Part shown: positions 43,995 through 53,464 of the stretch, one piece after another
Layout: the number at the start of each line of letters is the position of its first letter
Position numbering within the stretch: position 1 is the stretch's first letter
DNA from: Sphingobacterium sp. FBM7-1
GTDB taxonomy: Bacteria; Bacteroidota; Bacteroidia; Sphingobacteriales; Sphingobacteriaceae
Length of the DNA stretch: 64,000 nt
Reading direction: 5' to 3'
Assembly: GCF_020687765.1 (NCBI RefSeq)
Contig: NZ_JAJEWJ010000004.1
Coordinates: forward strand, 186,001-250,000
Notes under the pieces: model-generated
Told to the model about the DNA's origin: nothing
Databases searched by the model: none
Seen by the model: the letters and a program-made list of their open reading frames with translations, nothing else
Translations under genes and position numbers: made by a program

Positions 43995-44234
43995 ATGAAA
44001 CTTACTCCCTTAAATATCACCTTAGCCTGTGTGCTGGTCTGGGTTATCTCCGAGCTAAATTTGGACACCGAAATGACATTCTCATGGGGCTGGTTAATTG
44101 CACTATGCGTAATTTTGTCGCTTATAGATTTGGGTTTTCGTATGATTTTTAAAGATTTGAAAAAGCTCTGGTTTACACAAATTGCATTTATACTGGTAGT
44201 GGGGATGTTGATGGTGTTGATACGGGTGGTGTAG
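43995..44234 (+). CDS. Small membrane protein
   Basis: The 79-aa protein has two or three hydrophobic segments: ITLACVLVWVISEL (8-21), WGWLIALCVILSLIDLGF (31-48) and IAFILVVGMLMVLI at the end. I recognise no family. It lies 6 bp after the DEAD-box gene and 36 bp before gldC in one direction, so it is likely part of a helicase-TM-gldC-EVE run. Confidence 0.6.
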   Translation: MKLTPLNITLACVLVWVISELNLDTEMTFSWGWLIALCVILSLIDLGFRMIFKDLKKLWFTQIAFILVVGMLMVLIRVV

Positions 44235-44270
44235 AAGGTATAAGGAAGTGGTGATAGATAAAATTCAAAA

Positions 44271-44621
44271 ATGAAACAAGCAGAAATAAAACTTAACGTC
44301 ATATTAGACGAACAGAATGTTCCGGAACGTATTGATTGGTCGTCGACCGATGGAGAGAGCTCCGAAGAGATGCCTTCGAAAGCGATGTTTTTAGCGCTTT
44401 GGGATGCGCAATATAAGAACTCTTTACGTATTGATTTGTGGACGAAAGATATGCCATACGATGAAATGAAACGTTTTTTCTACGAGACATTGCAAACGCT
44501 AGGCGATTCTTTCCTTCGGGCGGCTGGCGGTGATCCGATGGCGGATAAAGTCATTGGTGATTTACGTGATTATTGCGCTCATTTTGCTGAAAAGATGGAA
44601 GTTTTGGAGGAACAAAAATGA
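44271..44621 (+). CDS. gldC: Gliding motility protein GldC
   Basis: The 116-aa cytoplasmic protein fits the GldC family: KQAEIKLNVILDEQNVPERI at the start, MPSKAMFLALWDAQYKNSLRI, then LWTKDMPYDEMKRFFYETLQ. GldC was found through gliding motility of Flavobacterium but is widely conserved in Bacteroidota, including non-gliding species, so it probably has a more general role. Its stop overlaps the ATG of the EVE protein gene by 4 bp (ATGA type). It lies in the operon-like run after the DEAD-box gene. Confidence 0.9.
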   Translation: MKQAEIKLNVILDEQNVPERIDWSSTDGESSEEMPSKAMFLALWDAQYKNSLRIDLWTKDMPYDEMKRFFYETLQTLGDSFLRAAGGDPMADKVIGDLRDYCAHFAEKMEVLEEQK

Positions 44622-45025
44622 ACTATTTCTTAGTCAAATCCGAACCGTTTAAATACAGCTGGGAACAATTTAATGAAGACGGAGAGACGTTTTGGGACGG
44701 GGTACGCAATTACCAAGCCCGGAACAATCTGAAAGCCATGAAAAAAGGTGACCTCGTCTTGTTCTACCATAGTAATGAGGGTAAAGAAGTGGTGGGGATA
44801 GCGAAGGTGGTTAAGGAATTTTATCAAGACCCTACTACGGATGACGAACGCTGGGTAGTAGTGGATTTAGCTCCGGTCGAAACGCTTAAAAAGCCGGTCA
44901 CGTTGGAAGAGGTGAAAGCGGATCATCTTTTGCAAGATATTGCGTTAGTACGCCAAGGACGCTTGTCGGTTATGCCTTTAAAAGCGGAAGAATTTGATCG
45001 TATCGTAGAACTTGGAAATGGGTAA
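44618..45025 (+). CDS. EVE domain protein
   Basis: The 135-aa protein is a single EVE domain: MNYFLVKSEPFKYSWEQF, FWDGVRNYQARNNLKAMKKG, LVLFYHSNEGKEVVGIAKVV, ending in LSVMPLKAEEFDRIVELG. The fold is PUA-like and binds modified bases in DNA or RNA in some members; the cellular target of the chromosomal single-domain form is not known. It overlaps gldC by 4 bp, so expression is coupled. Confidence 0.9.
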   Translation: MNYFLVKSEPFKYSWEQFNEDGETFWDGVRNYQARNNLKAMKKGDLVLFYHSNEGKEVVGIAKVVKEFYQDPTTDDERWVVVDLAPVETLKKPVTLEEVKADHLLQDIALVRQGRLSVMPLKAEEFDRIVELGNG

Positions 45026-45053
45026 TTTGTCACGCTAGCCGGTGATAAAAAAA

Positions 45054-45578
45054 TCAATAAGATGCGGCGGAATTAATCAACTGCTTCAGGCTAGTCGCAT
45101 CTTTGATTTTCATCTTTCCTCCGAGGATTAGTCGCAATTCACGACGCTGTAACGCCTCATCAAATAATCGTATTTCTTCTTCTGTTTCTGGAAGTAATTC
45201 TGCTACTTTTCTTGGCTTAGTCTGTTCGTCGATCGCCACAAAAGTGTAATAAGCTTCATTGGTTTTTACTCGTGTTCCCTTCGGTAAATTTTGTGCGAAA
45301 ATCTCCATACGGACTTCCATCGACGAATTAAATGCACGCGTTACTTTTGCCTGTATGGTCACTACCTCACCCAATTTAATCGAGCGTTTGAAAGAAACAT
45401 TATCGACCGACACCGTCACTACCGGGCTGTTGGAATGTTTTTGTGCAGCCATGGCGGAGCAAATATCCATCCAGTATAACAATCGTCCACCCATCAGATT
45501 ACCGAAAGTATTCGTATCGTTAGGCAGTACGAGTTCATTCATTTCCGTATAGGATTCTTTTGGGAGTTTTTTGTTCAT
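45054..45578 (-). CDS. Acyl-CoA thioesterase, hotdog fold (second paralogue)
   Basis: The 174-aa protein shows LVLPNDTNTFGNLMGGRLLY and WMDICSAMAAQKHSNSPVVT, with the catalytic region in the central helix, and VKTNEAYYTFVAIDEQTKPR. It is the YciA/acyl-CoA thioesterase type, longer than the copy at 18290 by a C-terminal helix (RLFDEALQRRELRLILGGKM). It hydrolyses acyl-CoA; the preferred chain length is unknown. It is convergent with the EVE gene. Confidence 0.85.
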   Translation of the reverse strand: MNKKLPKESYTEMNELVLPNDTNTFGNLMGGRLLYWMDICSAMAAQKHSNSPVVTVSVDNVSFKRSIKLGEVVTIQAKVTRAFNSSMEVRMEIFAQNLPKGTRVKTNEAYYTFVAIDEQTKPRKVAELLPETEEEIRLFDEALQRRELRLILGGKMKIKDATSLKQLINSAASY

Positions 45579-45595
45579 GGCCGCCGTTTAGAGTT

Positions 45596-46246
45596 TCAGT
45601 CTTCCAATACCTCGCTATGGATACTCTCTTTTTCTATGTGTTCTTCTTTGAAATAACGTTTTTGAAAAATCAGGATAAGGAAAACACCGACTGAAATGGC
45701 GGAGTCAGCAATATTAAATACGGGACGGAAAAATAAAAAATGTTCTCCTCCCCAAATAGGTAACCAATCGGGGAAATTACCCTCGATTAAAGGAAAGTAA
45801 AGCATATCTACAACTTTTCCGTGAAATAAAGACGAATAGCCTCCGCTCTCCGGAAACAAGACCGCTTTGTCATAAAAAGTACTCTCGCTAAAGATCACTC
45901 CATAGAAAGTAGAATCGATTATATTTCCCATGGCGCCGGCAAATATCAGGGCCACATTTAGGATAAAGCCCCGATGATATTTGTTTTTAACCATGTAATG
46001 TAATCCGTAACCTATACCGATTACTGCCACGATCCGAAACAATGTGAGAAAGAGTTTTCCGAACTCTCCACCAAATTCCATTCCGTAGGCCATGCCATTG
46101 TTTTCAATAAAATGGATGAGAAACTTGTTCCCTATAATATTAAAATCTTGGCCGATCGTCATGTTGAGTTTTACCCAAAACTTAGATACTTGATCGATGA
46201 ACAAGATAACGGCAATCAGTAAGAGGGGTCGGTTATAGCCTTTCAT
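45596..46246 (-). CDS. lspA: Lipoprotein signal peptidase
   Basis: I start at the ATG at 46246 (MKGYNRPLLLIAVILFIDQVS, 216 aa). A start 48 bp upstream would lie in the hairpin that ends the dksA-like gene. This is a polytopic inner membrane aspartyl protease. The catalytic Asp pair is in GAMGNIIDSTFYGVIF and FNIADSAISVGVFL. It cuts the signal peptide from lipidated prolipoproteins. Like other Bacteroidota LspA it carries an insertion between the two Asp segments. Confidence 0.92.
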   Translation of the reverse strand: MKGYNRPLLLIAVILFIDQVSKFWVKLNMTIGQDFNIIGNKFLIHFIENNGMAYGMEFGGEFGKLFLTLFRIVAVIGIGYGLHYMVKNKYHRGFILNVALIFAGAMGNIIDSTFYGVIFSESTFYDKAVLFPESGGYSSLFHGKVVDMLYFPLIEGNFPDWLPIWGGEHFLFFRPVFNIADSAISVGVFLILIFQKRYFKEEHIEKESIHSEVLED

Positions 46247-46253
46247 AAGCATA

Positions 46254-46300
46254 TAAAAATGGAGACACGGCAAATTGCTTTTGCGCATCTCCATTTTCTC
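46254..46300 (-). terminator. Terminator between the dksA-like gene and lspA
   Basis: AAAATGGAGA and TCTCCATTTT form a 10-bp stem with a long loop, followed on the minus strand by a T-rich tail. It lies just downstream of the dksA-like gene. Confidence 0.65.
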
Positions 46301-46311
46301 TTATATTAATG

Positions 46312-46692
46312 TTAATACTGTTTGTTTTTTGCTTCGATGCTCAGCGTTGTGTGTGGAACAGCCTTTAAGCGCTCTTTCTGGATCAACTTACCCGTTTCGC
46401 GACAGATACCGTATGTTTTGTTTTCAATACGGACCAAAGCCGCTTCTAAATTGTCAATAAACTTTTTCTGACGAGCTGCAAGCTGGTTCGTTTGTTCCTT
46501 TTCCAAGGTGGCTGAACCATCTTCCAATGTTTTATATGTTCCTGCTGTATCGTCGGTTCCGTTTGCATTGCTACTGCTCAGTGAAGAAGTCAAAGCGGCG
46601 AGTTCTTCTTTGGCAATACGAAGCTTTTCAAGAATAATTTCTTTGAATTCTTGAAGTTCAGCATCATTGTAGCGTGTTTTTTCTGTACTCAT
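46312..46692 (-). CDS. TraR/DksA-family protein without zinc cysteines
   Basis: The 126-aa protein has the coiled-coil hairpin (about residues 10-85, EFKEIILEKLRIAKEELAAL) and the C-terminal DksA wording YGICRETGKLIQKERLKAVP. Canonical DksA has four zinc cysteines (CxxC ... CxxC). Here one Cys remains (in GICRETG), and the others are replaced by Thr and by the LSIEAK region. This zinc-less form is common in Bacteroidota. DksA works with RNA polymerase and ppGpp in the stringent response; this homologue may do the same. It follows ileS by 8 bp on the same strand. Confidence 0.88.
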   Translation of the reverse strand: MSTEKTRYNDAELQEFKEIILEKLRIAKEELAALTSSLSSSNANGTDDTAGTYKTLEDGSATLEKEQTNQLAARQKKFIDNLEAALVRIENKTYGICRETGKLIQKERLKAVPHTTLSIEAKNKQY

Positions 46693-46700
46693 TCTAATAG

Positions 46701-49700
46701 TTAATTTTTTTCAACAATTATTCCTAACTCCTTACCATCGATCTCGATAGTATCTCCCGACTCCAATGATACGGTTTTAAAATCAATAGAGTTTGCCAGA
46801 ATTTCGGTGCAAATATACGATAAATTATTTTCTACAGCTTCTTGTATCTCAGTATTTTGTGTTATCGTAACGTTAATTCTATCCGTAACCTCAAAGCCCT
46901 TATCTTTACGTAGGTTCTGGATACGATTAATAAGTTCTCTGGACAAGCCCTCTTTTTTTAGTTCCGGCGTGATCTGAATGTCTAACGCTACCGTCAATTT
47001 TCCGAGGTTTGCAACTTGCCATCCGGCCACATCTTCTGCAATAATCTCTACATCCTCGGGTGTGATACGGTAGGGTGTTCCCTCCAATTGCAAGGATCCT
47101 TCTCTTTCCAGCAGGCTAATTTGTTCACTGCTGAGCGTTTGGATGACAGCCACCACCATTTTCATGTCTTTCCCTACTTTGGCACCTAGCGCTTTAAAAT
47201 TAGGTTTAATTTTCTTTTTAATGATGCCGGTCGTATCCGTAATAAAGGAAACTTCCTTGATATTCGTTTCTGATAAGATTAATTCTTTTACTTTTTCGAC
47301 TTTTTCTTGAAAAGCTTGATCGAGTACTGGAATAAGGATTTTATTTAAAGGTTGGCGCACATTAATACCCGTTTTCTTTCGCAGTGATAGGGTCAACGAG
47401 GAAATGTCCTGTGCCAATGCCATACGCTCTTCTAAATCTTTATCGACAAGTTCTACACGATAGCTTGGGAAATCGGCCAAGTGTACCGATTCGTGCATTT
47501 CCTTTTGAGCCCCGGCGTTTAAATCCAGGTATAAATGATCTGCAAAAAATGGAGAGATAGGGGCCATCAGCTTGGCAACACTATCCAAACAAGTATAAAG
47601 TGTTTGATAAGCGGAAATTTTATCTTCTGTATAATCCCCTTTCCAGAAACGACGACGACATAAACGTACATACCAATTGCTTAAATGCTCGTCCACAAAG
47701 TTTTGGATCGCACGTGCTGCCTTGGTCGGCTCAAAGTCTGCATAATATTCGTCTACCTCTTTGATTAAGCTATTTAGCAAAGAGATAATCCAGCGGTCAA
47801 TTTCAGGACGCTTTTCCAACATTATATCCGCTTCACTATAACGGAAATTATCGATATTAGCATATAAAGCAAAGAAGGCGTAGGTATTGTATAGGGTGCC
47901 GAAAAATTTACGACGTACCTCATCCAATCCCTCTTCATTAAATTTTAGGTTATCCCACGGAGCAGCATTACTGATCATGTACCATCTGGTAGCATCAGCA
48001 CTGTATTTTTCAATCGTAGCAAAGGGATCAACGCCATTACCCAGGCGCTTAGACATTTTGTTGCCATTTTTGTCAAGCACCAACCCGTTTGATACAACGT
48101 TTTTAAAAGCGACTGAACCCCGGATCATGGTCGAGATGGCGTGTAAGGTAAAGAACCAGCCACGAGTTTGGTCTACCCCCTCTGCGATGAAATCTGCCGG
48201 GAAAGCATCTTCGTACCCCTCTTTAAAGGGGTTTTCTTCTCCCCGGGCAAGTTTCTCGTGATCAAGCCCCCATTGTGCATAAGGCATGGCGCCGGAGTCA
48301 AACCATACATCGATAAGATCAGGTTCGCGAAACATTTTTTGTCCGTTTTCAGAAACTAAAACGATATCGTCAACATAGGGACGATGGAGATCCAATGCAT
48401 CCGTTTCAAACTTATCCAGGTAGGATTGATTGATCGCTTTTTCTTCTGCAGAGAGTGCATCTGATTGTATCGCTGCCTGTAGTAAGGATTTTAATTCTGG
48501 TAGTGAACCGATACAGATTTCTTCATTTTCATCGGCGGAACGCCATATCGGAAGTGGGGTTCCCCAATAACGGGAACGAGAAAGATTCCAGTCAACGAGG
48601 TTCTCTAACCAGTTACCAAAACGACCCGAACCAGTAGCTTCCGGTTTCCAGTTAATGGTCTGGTTTAAAGCAACCAATTTATCTTTAACCGCAGTAGTGC
48701 GAATAAACCAACTATCTAGGGGGTAGTACAATACGGGTTTGTCCGTTCGCCAGCAATGCGGGTAGGAGTGTTCGTATTTCTTAACATCAAAAGCTTTATT
48801 TTCCTCCTTTAGCTTGATAGCGATCAAGACGTCCGTCGGTTTAAAGTCATTTGCTGCGCGCTCCTCATTGCTGTAATATTCTTCTTTTACGAAGCGTCCT
48901 GCAAAGTCTGTTATCTCTTCTACGAAACGCCCGGTACGATCAACGGTAGGGGCATCCTTTCCATTTTCGTCGCGGACTAAAATAGCAGGAACGCCATGCT
49001 CCTTGCATACACGAAAATCGTCCGCGCCATACGTCGGAGCCGCGTGTACGATACCGGTGCCATCTTCCGTCGTCACAAAATCACCAGGAATGACACGAAA
49101 AGCTTTTTCGAGCAGTTCTTCGCTGGTTACATAGGGGAGCAGCTGATGATAGCGTAATCCCACCAAAGCTTCGCCCTTACATTCCGCTACGATTTCCCAA
49201 GGAATTACTTTGTCGCCCAATTTATAGTCTTGAAAGGAAGCTTGCTGACCCTCCGCTTTAAAATGTTTTGCAATTAGGTTTTTTGCTAGGATAACAGATA
49301 CGGGAAGTCCTGTATATTGATTAAAGGTCTTGATTTTGACATAGTCAATGTTTTTTCCCACAACCAAGGCTGCGTTGCCGGGTAAGGTCCAGGGAGTAGT
49401 GGTCCAGGCTATAAAAGCAACGTCTTCCTCTTCCGACTCTAGTAGCGTAGTCATCAAGGGGTGTACCTGTGCTTTATCCAGACGGAATTCCGCCACAATA
49501 GTGGTGTCTTTGACGTCTTTGTATGTGCCGGGTTGATTCAGCTCATGTGAACTCAGACCAGTTCCCGCTGCCGGTGAATACGGTTGGATGGTATAGCCTT
49601 TATATAGCAGGCCCTTTTTGTATAATTCTTTCAGTAAATACCATAACGTTTCGATGTAATCGTTCTGGTAGGTAATGTAAGGATGTTCCAGATCAACCCA

Positions 49701-50117
49701 ATAACCCATTTTCTGGGTAAGGTCGTTCCATACATCCGTATATTTCATCACTTCTTTGCGACAGGCATCGTTATAAGCTTCAACACTGATCTTTTTTCCG
49801 ATGTCTTCCTTTGTAATGCCTAAGGTTTTTTCGACGGCCAGTTCAATCGGTAACCCGTGCGTATCCCAGCCGCCTTTACGTTTTACCTGAAAGCCTTTTA
49901 ATGTTTTATAACGGCAGAATATATCTTTTATCGAACGCGCCATTACGTGATGGATACCCGGCATACCATTGGCGGATGGGGGACCCTCATAAAACGTATA
50001 GGGTTTATGGGCAGGACGATTTGTTATGCTTTTCTCAAAGATATTATTCGATTCCCACCGTTCTAGTATTTCTCTACCTATCTCAGGCAAGTTTAACTGC
50101 TTATATTCCTTGTACAT
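46701..50117 (-). CDS. ileS: Isoleucyl-tRNA synthetase
   Basis: The class I enzyme of 1138 aa charges tRNA-Ile and edits misactivated valine. The HIGH-like GIHHVMAR motif is at residues 54-61, the editing domain (CP1) spans about 170-400 with TTPWTLPGN, and the signature KMSKRLGNG follows. A long C-terminal anticodon region ends around residue 1138. The dksA-like gene starts 8 bp downstream, a common gene order in this phylum. Confidence 0.96.
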   Translation of the reverse strand: MYKEYKQLNLPEIGREILERWESNNIFEKSITNRPAHKPYTFYEGPPSANGMPGIHHVMARSIKDIFCRYKTLKGFQVKRKGGWDTHGLPIELAVEKTLGITKEDIGKKISVEAYNDACRKEVMKYTDVWNDLTQKMGYWVDLEHPYITYQNDYIETLWYLLKELYKKGLLYKGYTIQPYSPAAGTGLSSHELNQPGTYKDVKDTTIVAEFRLDKAQVHPLMTTLLESEEEDVAFIAWTTTPWTLPGNAALVVGKNIDYVKIKTFNQYTGLPVSVILAKNLIAKHFKAEGQQASFQDYKLGDKVIPWEIVAECKGEALVGLRYHQLLPYVTSEELLEKAFRVIPGDFVTTEDGTGIVHAAPTYGADDFRVCKEHGVPAILVRDENGKDAPTVDRTGRFVEEITDFAGRFVKEEYYSNEERAANDFKPTDVLIAIKLKEENKAFDVKKYEHSYPHCWRTDKPVLYYPLDSWFIRTTAVKDKLVALNQTINWKPEATGSGRFGNWLENLVDWNLSRSRYWGTPLPIWRSADENEEICIGSLPELKSLLQAAIQSDALSAEEKAINQSYLDKFETDALDLHRPYVDDIVLVSENGQKMFREPDLIDVWFDSGAMPYAQWGLDHEKLARGEENPFKEGYEDAFPADFIAEGVDQTRGWFFTLHAISTMIRGSVAFKNVVSNGLVLDKNGNKMSKRLGNGVDPFATIEKYSADATRWYMISNAAPWDNLKFNEEGLDEVRRKFFGTLYNTYAFFALYANIDNFRYSEADIMLEKRPEIDRWIISLLNSLIKEVDEYYADFEPTKAARAIQNFVDEHLSNWYVRLCRRRFWKGDYTEDKISAYQTLYTCLDSVAKLMAPISPFFADHLYLDLNAGAQKEMHESVHLADFPSYRVELVDKDLEERMALAQDISSLTLSLRKKTGINVRQPLNKILIPVLDQAFQEKVEKVKELILSETNIKEVSFITDTTGIIKKKIKPNFKALGAKVGKDMKMVVAVIQTLSSEQISLLEREGSLQLEGTPYRITPEDVEIIAEDVAGWQVANLGKLTVALDIQITPELKKEGLSRELINRIQNLRKDKGFEVTDRINVTITQNTEIQEAVENNLSYICTEILANSIDFKTVSLESGDTIEIDGKELGIIVEKN

Positions 50118-50207
50118 CCGAAATTGCGATTGTTTTTTAAAGGTCGCTAATTTAGTGATTTTAAATGGAAAAAAGTAGTTTGTGCGTATATTGGAGAATA
50201 AGAAAAA

Positions 50208-50561
50208 TTATGCCGAAAACGAACTGCCGCAACCGCAGGTACTCGAAGCATTTGGGTTATTGAAAGTGAACCCGCGCGCATCCAAACCGCTTTTGTAATC
50301 TACTTCCATGCCGGCTAAGTAGAGCCCGTGGGCTTTATTCATAAAAACCCGGATGCCGGCGATCATGTACTCGTTATCGCCGTCTTTCTTCTGGTCAAAG
50401 CCCAAAATGTAACTCATGCCGGAGCAACCACCGCCTTCAACACCAATGCGTAAGCCGAAATCTGCGCCGATTTCCTGTTGGTCGATCAACTTTTTCAGTT
50501 CCGAAACTGCTCCTTCAGTTAGGGTTACGGGAGCAGCATTTGTTATAGTTTCTGTACTCAT
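50208..50561 (-). CDS. HesB/IscA-type iron-sulfur carrier
   Basis: The 117-aa A-type carrier shows RIGVEGGGCSGMSYILGFDQ and the C-terminal cysteine pair in TCGCGSSF. These three cysteines hold the Fe-S cluster that the protein passes from the assembly scaffold to client enzymes. By eye it cannot be assigned to IscA, SufA or ErpA. It stands alone, upstream of glyA and divergent from it. Confidence 0.92.
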   Translation of the reverse strand: MSTETITNAAPVTLTEGAVSELKKLIDQQEIGADFGLRIGVEGGGCSGMSYILGFDQKKDGDNEYMIAGIRVFMNKAHGLYLAGMEVDYKSGLDARGFTFNNPNASSTCGCGSSFSA

Positions 50562-50760
50562 TACGCGTCGTTTAATTTGTTTCGTTGTTACAAATTTACA
50601 TCTTTCTTTTAAAGAAGCTTTTGAAAGGGAACTATTTTTGACACTAATAAAACATTCCGTATTTTTACAGATACAGAATGTATACTCGCTCCATTAATCT
50701 ATCCGTTGGAAGGAGGCGAGTACGAAATGAAAATTCATGATGATATGCTGTAGAATTATA

Positions 50761-50791
50761 TTGCATATAATCACGATTTTATTTAGGTTTG
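50761..50791 (+). promoter_or_regulatory. Promoter of glyA (TTG - 20 bp - TAGGTTTG)
   Basis: TTG at 50761-50763 and TAGGTTTG at 50784-50791 fit the -33/-7 pair. Transcription would begin around 50797, leaving a 31-nt leader before the ATG at 50828 and excluding the upstream TTG at 50789 as a start. Confidence 0.6.
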
Positions 50792-50827
50792 CAGCAAATT
50801 TTTATCATACTCCTTATCAATAACAGA

Positions 50828-52099
50828 ATGGAAAGAGATCAGGTCATTTTTAACCTCATAGCCGATGAGCTAAAGCGTCAAGAAGAAGGAATTGAATTGA
50901 TCGCTTCAGAAAACTTTGTAAGTAAACAAGTAATGGAAGCCGCTGGATCAGTCCTAACGAATAAATACGCGGAAGGCTTGCCTGGAAAACGTTACTACGG
51001 AGGTTGTGAAGTGGTTGACGAAATCGAAACGATTGCTATCGACCGTGCAAAAAAATTGTTTGGTGCGACGTGGGTAAACGTGCAGCCACACTCAGGAGCA
51101 CAGGCCAATGCGGCGGTTTTTTTGGCAACAATTCAACCCGGAGATAAGATTTTAGGGCTTGACCTCTCTCATGGAGGCCATTTGACACACGGTTCGCCGG
51201 CAAATCTTTCTGGTAAAATCTACCAACCGTTATTTTATGGAGTAAAAGAAGATACAGGACTAATTGACTATGAGCAATTAGAAGAAACAGCATTACGCGA
51301 AAAGCCTAAAATGATTATATGTGGTGCTTCCGCTTATTCTCGTGATTGGGATTATGCCCGCATTCGTAAGGTTGCTGATGAAATTGGTGCACTTGTATTG
51401 GCGGACATATCACATCCGGCAGGATTAATAGCAAAAGGATTATTGAATGATCCGCTTCCACATTGTCACATCGTAACCACTACGACACACAAAACGTTGC
51501 GTGGACCTAGAGGAGGGATGATTATGGTAGGCCAAGATTTTGAGAATACTTGGGGAGCTAAAACGCCAAAGGGAGAAACACGTACAATTACCCAGTTATT
51601 GGATTTGGCTGTATTCCCTGGTACACAAGGCGGTCCCTTGGAACATACGATTGCAGCTAAAGCTATTGCCTACGGTGAAGCATTAAGCGATGAATATTTG
51701 ACGTATGCACAACAAGTACGCAAAAACGCGCAAGCATTGGCACAATTCTTTGTGGACCGGGATTACAAGATTATTTCGGGAGGTACAGATAACCATTTGA
51801 TGTTGGTTGATCTACGTAATAAAGATATTTCGGGTAAAGAAGCTGAAGCGGTATTAGGCAAAGCTGGAATTACGACGAACAAGAACATGGTTCCCTTTGA
51901 CACACGGTCGCCATTCGTTACATCGGGTGTTCGTTTCGGAACAGCTGCGATTACAACACGTGGCCTGGGCGAGAACGAAATTATACAAGTTGGTGAGTTA
52001 ATCGATGAAGCATTGACTAACCGTGCAAACGAAGCCGCTTTAAATGCTATCCACGAAAAAGTGAAAGCGTTAATGGCACAGTTTCCATTGTACAAGTAA
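50828..52099 (+). CDS. glyA: Serine hydroxymethyltransferase
   Basis: GlyA interconverts serine and glycine while charging tetrahydrofolate, using PLP. The 423-aa protein starts [20 protein letters not shown] (ATG 50828). The PLP lysine is in [14 protein letters not shown], and [15 protein letters not shown] lies in the N-terminal region. A typical bacterial length is 415-425 aa. It is preceded by its own promoter and followed by a strong terminator, so it forms a single-gene unit. Confidence 0.97.
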   Translation: MERDQVIFNLIADELKRQEEGIELIASENFVSKQVMEAAGSVLTNKYAEGLPGKRYYGGCEVVDEIETIAIDRAKKLFGATWVNVQPHSGAQANAAVFLATIQPGDKILGLDLSHGGHLTHGSPANLSGKIYQPLFYGVKEDTGLIDYEQLEETALREKPKMIICGASAYSRDWDYARIRKVADEIGALVLADISHPAGLIAKGLLNDPLPHCHIVTTTTHKTLRGPRGGMIMVGQDFENTWGAKTPKGETRTITQLLDLAVFPGTQGGPLEHTIAAKAIAYGEALSDEYLTYAQQVRKNAQALAQFFVDRDYKIISGGTDNHLMLVDLRNKDISGKEAEAVLGKAGITTNKNMVPFDTRSPFVTSGVRFGTAAITTRGLGENEIIQVGELIDEALTNRANEAALNAIHEKVKALMAQFPLYK

Positions 52100-52123
52100 A
52101 CACGATATTCTTTGATTTTATAT

Positions 52124-52155
52124 AAAGGTGAGCATCAGTAGCTCACCTTTTTTTA
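52124..52155 (+). terminator. Terminator of glyA
   Basis: AAAGGTGAGC and GCTCACCTTT pair around ATCAGTA, with a T-run (TTTTTTT) immediately after. Confidence 0.85.
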
Positions 52156-52365
52156 TGCACTCGCTTATAGTAGGAAAACCATTTCGAGCTTTGATTTGTT
52201 ATATTCAGAAATACGCCAATGTGTGAAGAAATGTTAAAAGATAATCGTTGAATTTGATAATTCGTTATTTTTCATTTGATTTGAAGTATAATCTACAAAC
52301 GGAAGGACGCCTATAAAACACTTTACTCTTTAAAATAAATTCAAACATAAGTCTGGGGATTTACT

Positions 52366-52956
52366 ATGAAAACGTTAAAAGAAAAGAGTGACCTTGAGTT
52401 AATTCAAACCTACGTGGCAGGGGATGAATCGGGGATAGAGGCATTACTGAATAGATATAAATCAAAAATATATACATCCATCTATCTACAGGTGAGAGAC
52501 GAATATCTAGCGGAAGATATTTTTCAGGAAACCTTCATAAAGGTAATCAAGACATTGAAATCGGGACGTTATAATGAGGAGGGAAAGTTTCTTCCTTGGG
52601 TAGTCCGTATTGCACAAAACATGGTTATCGACCATTTCCGAAAAGAAAAAAGAAGCCCTACGGTCATAAGCAGTGAAGGTTATGATATCTTCGAGGTATT
52701 GGAGTTTTCAGACGATAATGTGGAATCTAAATTGATGACTAATCAGCGCGATGTGGATCTAAGAAAAATTATCCAGAAATTGCCAGATGATCAAAAAGAG
52801 GTATTGATCATGCGTCACTTTTGTGATATGAGCTTTAAGGAAATCGCAGAAATCACCGATGTGAGTATTAATACCGCGCTTGGTAGGATGCGTTATGCCC
52901 TTAATAATTTACGAAAGATGATCGAAGAACACAATATGTTATTGAATATGGGTTAA
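52366..52956 (+). CDS. ECF-type RNA polymerase sigma factor
   Basis: The 196-aa protein carries region 2 (about 25-95, with YLAEDIFQETFIKVIKTL and FLPWVVRIAQNMVIDHFRKE) and region 4 (about 130-190, LRKIIQKLPDDQKEVLIMRH and SFKEIAEITDVSINTALGRM). There is no sigma-70 region 1 or 3, so it is an extracytoplasmic-function type. No anti-sigma gene is adjacent; the downstream gene is purE on the opposite strand, and its stop overlaps this one by 4 bp. Targets are unknown. Confidence 0.88.
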   Translation: MKTLKEKSDLELIQTYVAGDESGIEALLNRYKSKIYTSIYLQVRDEYLAEDIFQETFIKVIKTLKSGRYNEEGKFLPWVVRIAQNMVIDHFRKEKRSPTVISSEGYDIFEVLEFSDDNVESKLMTNQRDVDLRKIIQKLPDDQKEVLIMRHFCDMSFKEIAEITDVSINTALGRMRYALNNLRKMIEEHNMLLNMG

Positions 52957-53462
52957 AAACCCATATTCTCAACTTCTTGCGCTGTTTCTTCCACCTTAGC
53001 TTTCAGATCTGCTTTAAAAGCTAATAACGATTTAGTGAGTTCATCGGAAGACGTTGCTAAAATCTGTGCGGCTAATATGCCCGCGTTTTTAGCTGCATTT
53101 AATGCAACTGTCGCTACCGGAATCCCGTTAGGCATTTGTAATATAGAAAGTACCGAATCCCACCCGTCAATAGAGTTGGAAGATTTCACAGGAACACCAA
53201 TTACCGGCAAATGGGTGATAGAAGCAACCATACCGGGTAAATGAGCCGCTCCTCCAGCTCCCGCGATAATAACTTTTAATCCACGCGCAGCAGCTGATTT
53301 CGCATATTCATACATACGTTCGGGTGTACGGTGTGCCGAGACAATAGTGACTTCGAAGGTTACGCCCAAACTCTTTAATACCTCGATGGCATCCTGCATA
53401 ATGGGGAGGTCAGACTTGCTCCCCATGATAATGCCTACTTTTGTGTTATTTTCTGGATTCAT
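52953..53462 (-). CDS. purE: 5-(carboxyamino)imidazole ribonucleotide mutase
   Basis: PurE rearranges N5-CAIR to CAIR in purine synthesis. I start at the ATG at 53462 (MNPENNTKVGIIMGSKSDLP, 169 aa), 2 bp before the purK stop at 53465. The motifs IIMGSKSDLPIM, VTIVSAHRTPERMYEYA and GAAHLPGMVASI with the catalytic His are typical of class I PurE. It converges with the sigma factor gene, overlapping by 4 bp. It is coupled to purK. Confidence 0.95.
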   Translation of the reverse strand: MNPENNTKVGIIMGSKSDLPIMQDAIEVLKSLGVTFEVTIVSAHRTPERMYEYAKSAAARGLKVIIAGAGGAAHLPGMVASITHLPVIGVPVKSSNSIDGWDSVLSILQMPNGIPVATVALNAAKNAGILAAQILATSSDELTKSLLAFKADLKAKVEETAQEVENMGF

Positions 53463-53464
53463 TC

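Noticed and set aside
46247..46294. N-terminal extension of LspA
   Set aside because: The extra residues are encoded by the hairpin that ends the dksA-like gene; homologues start at MKGY.
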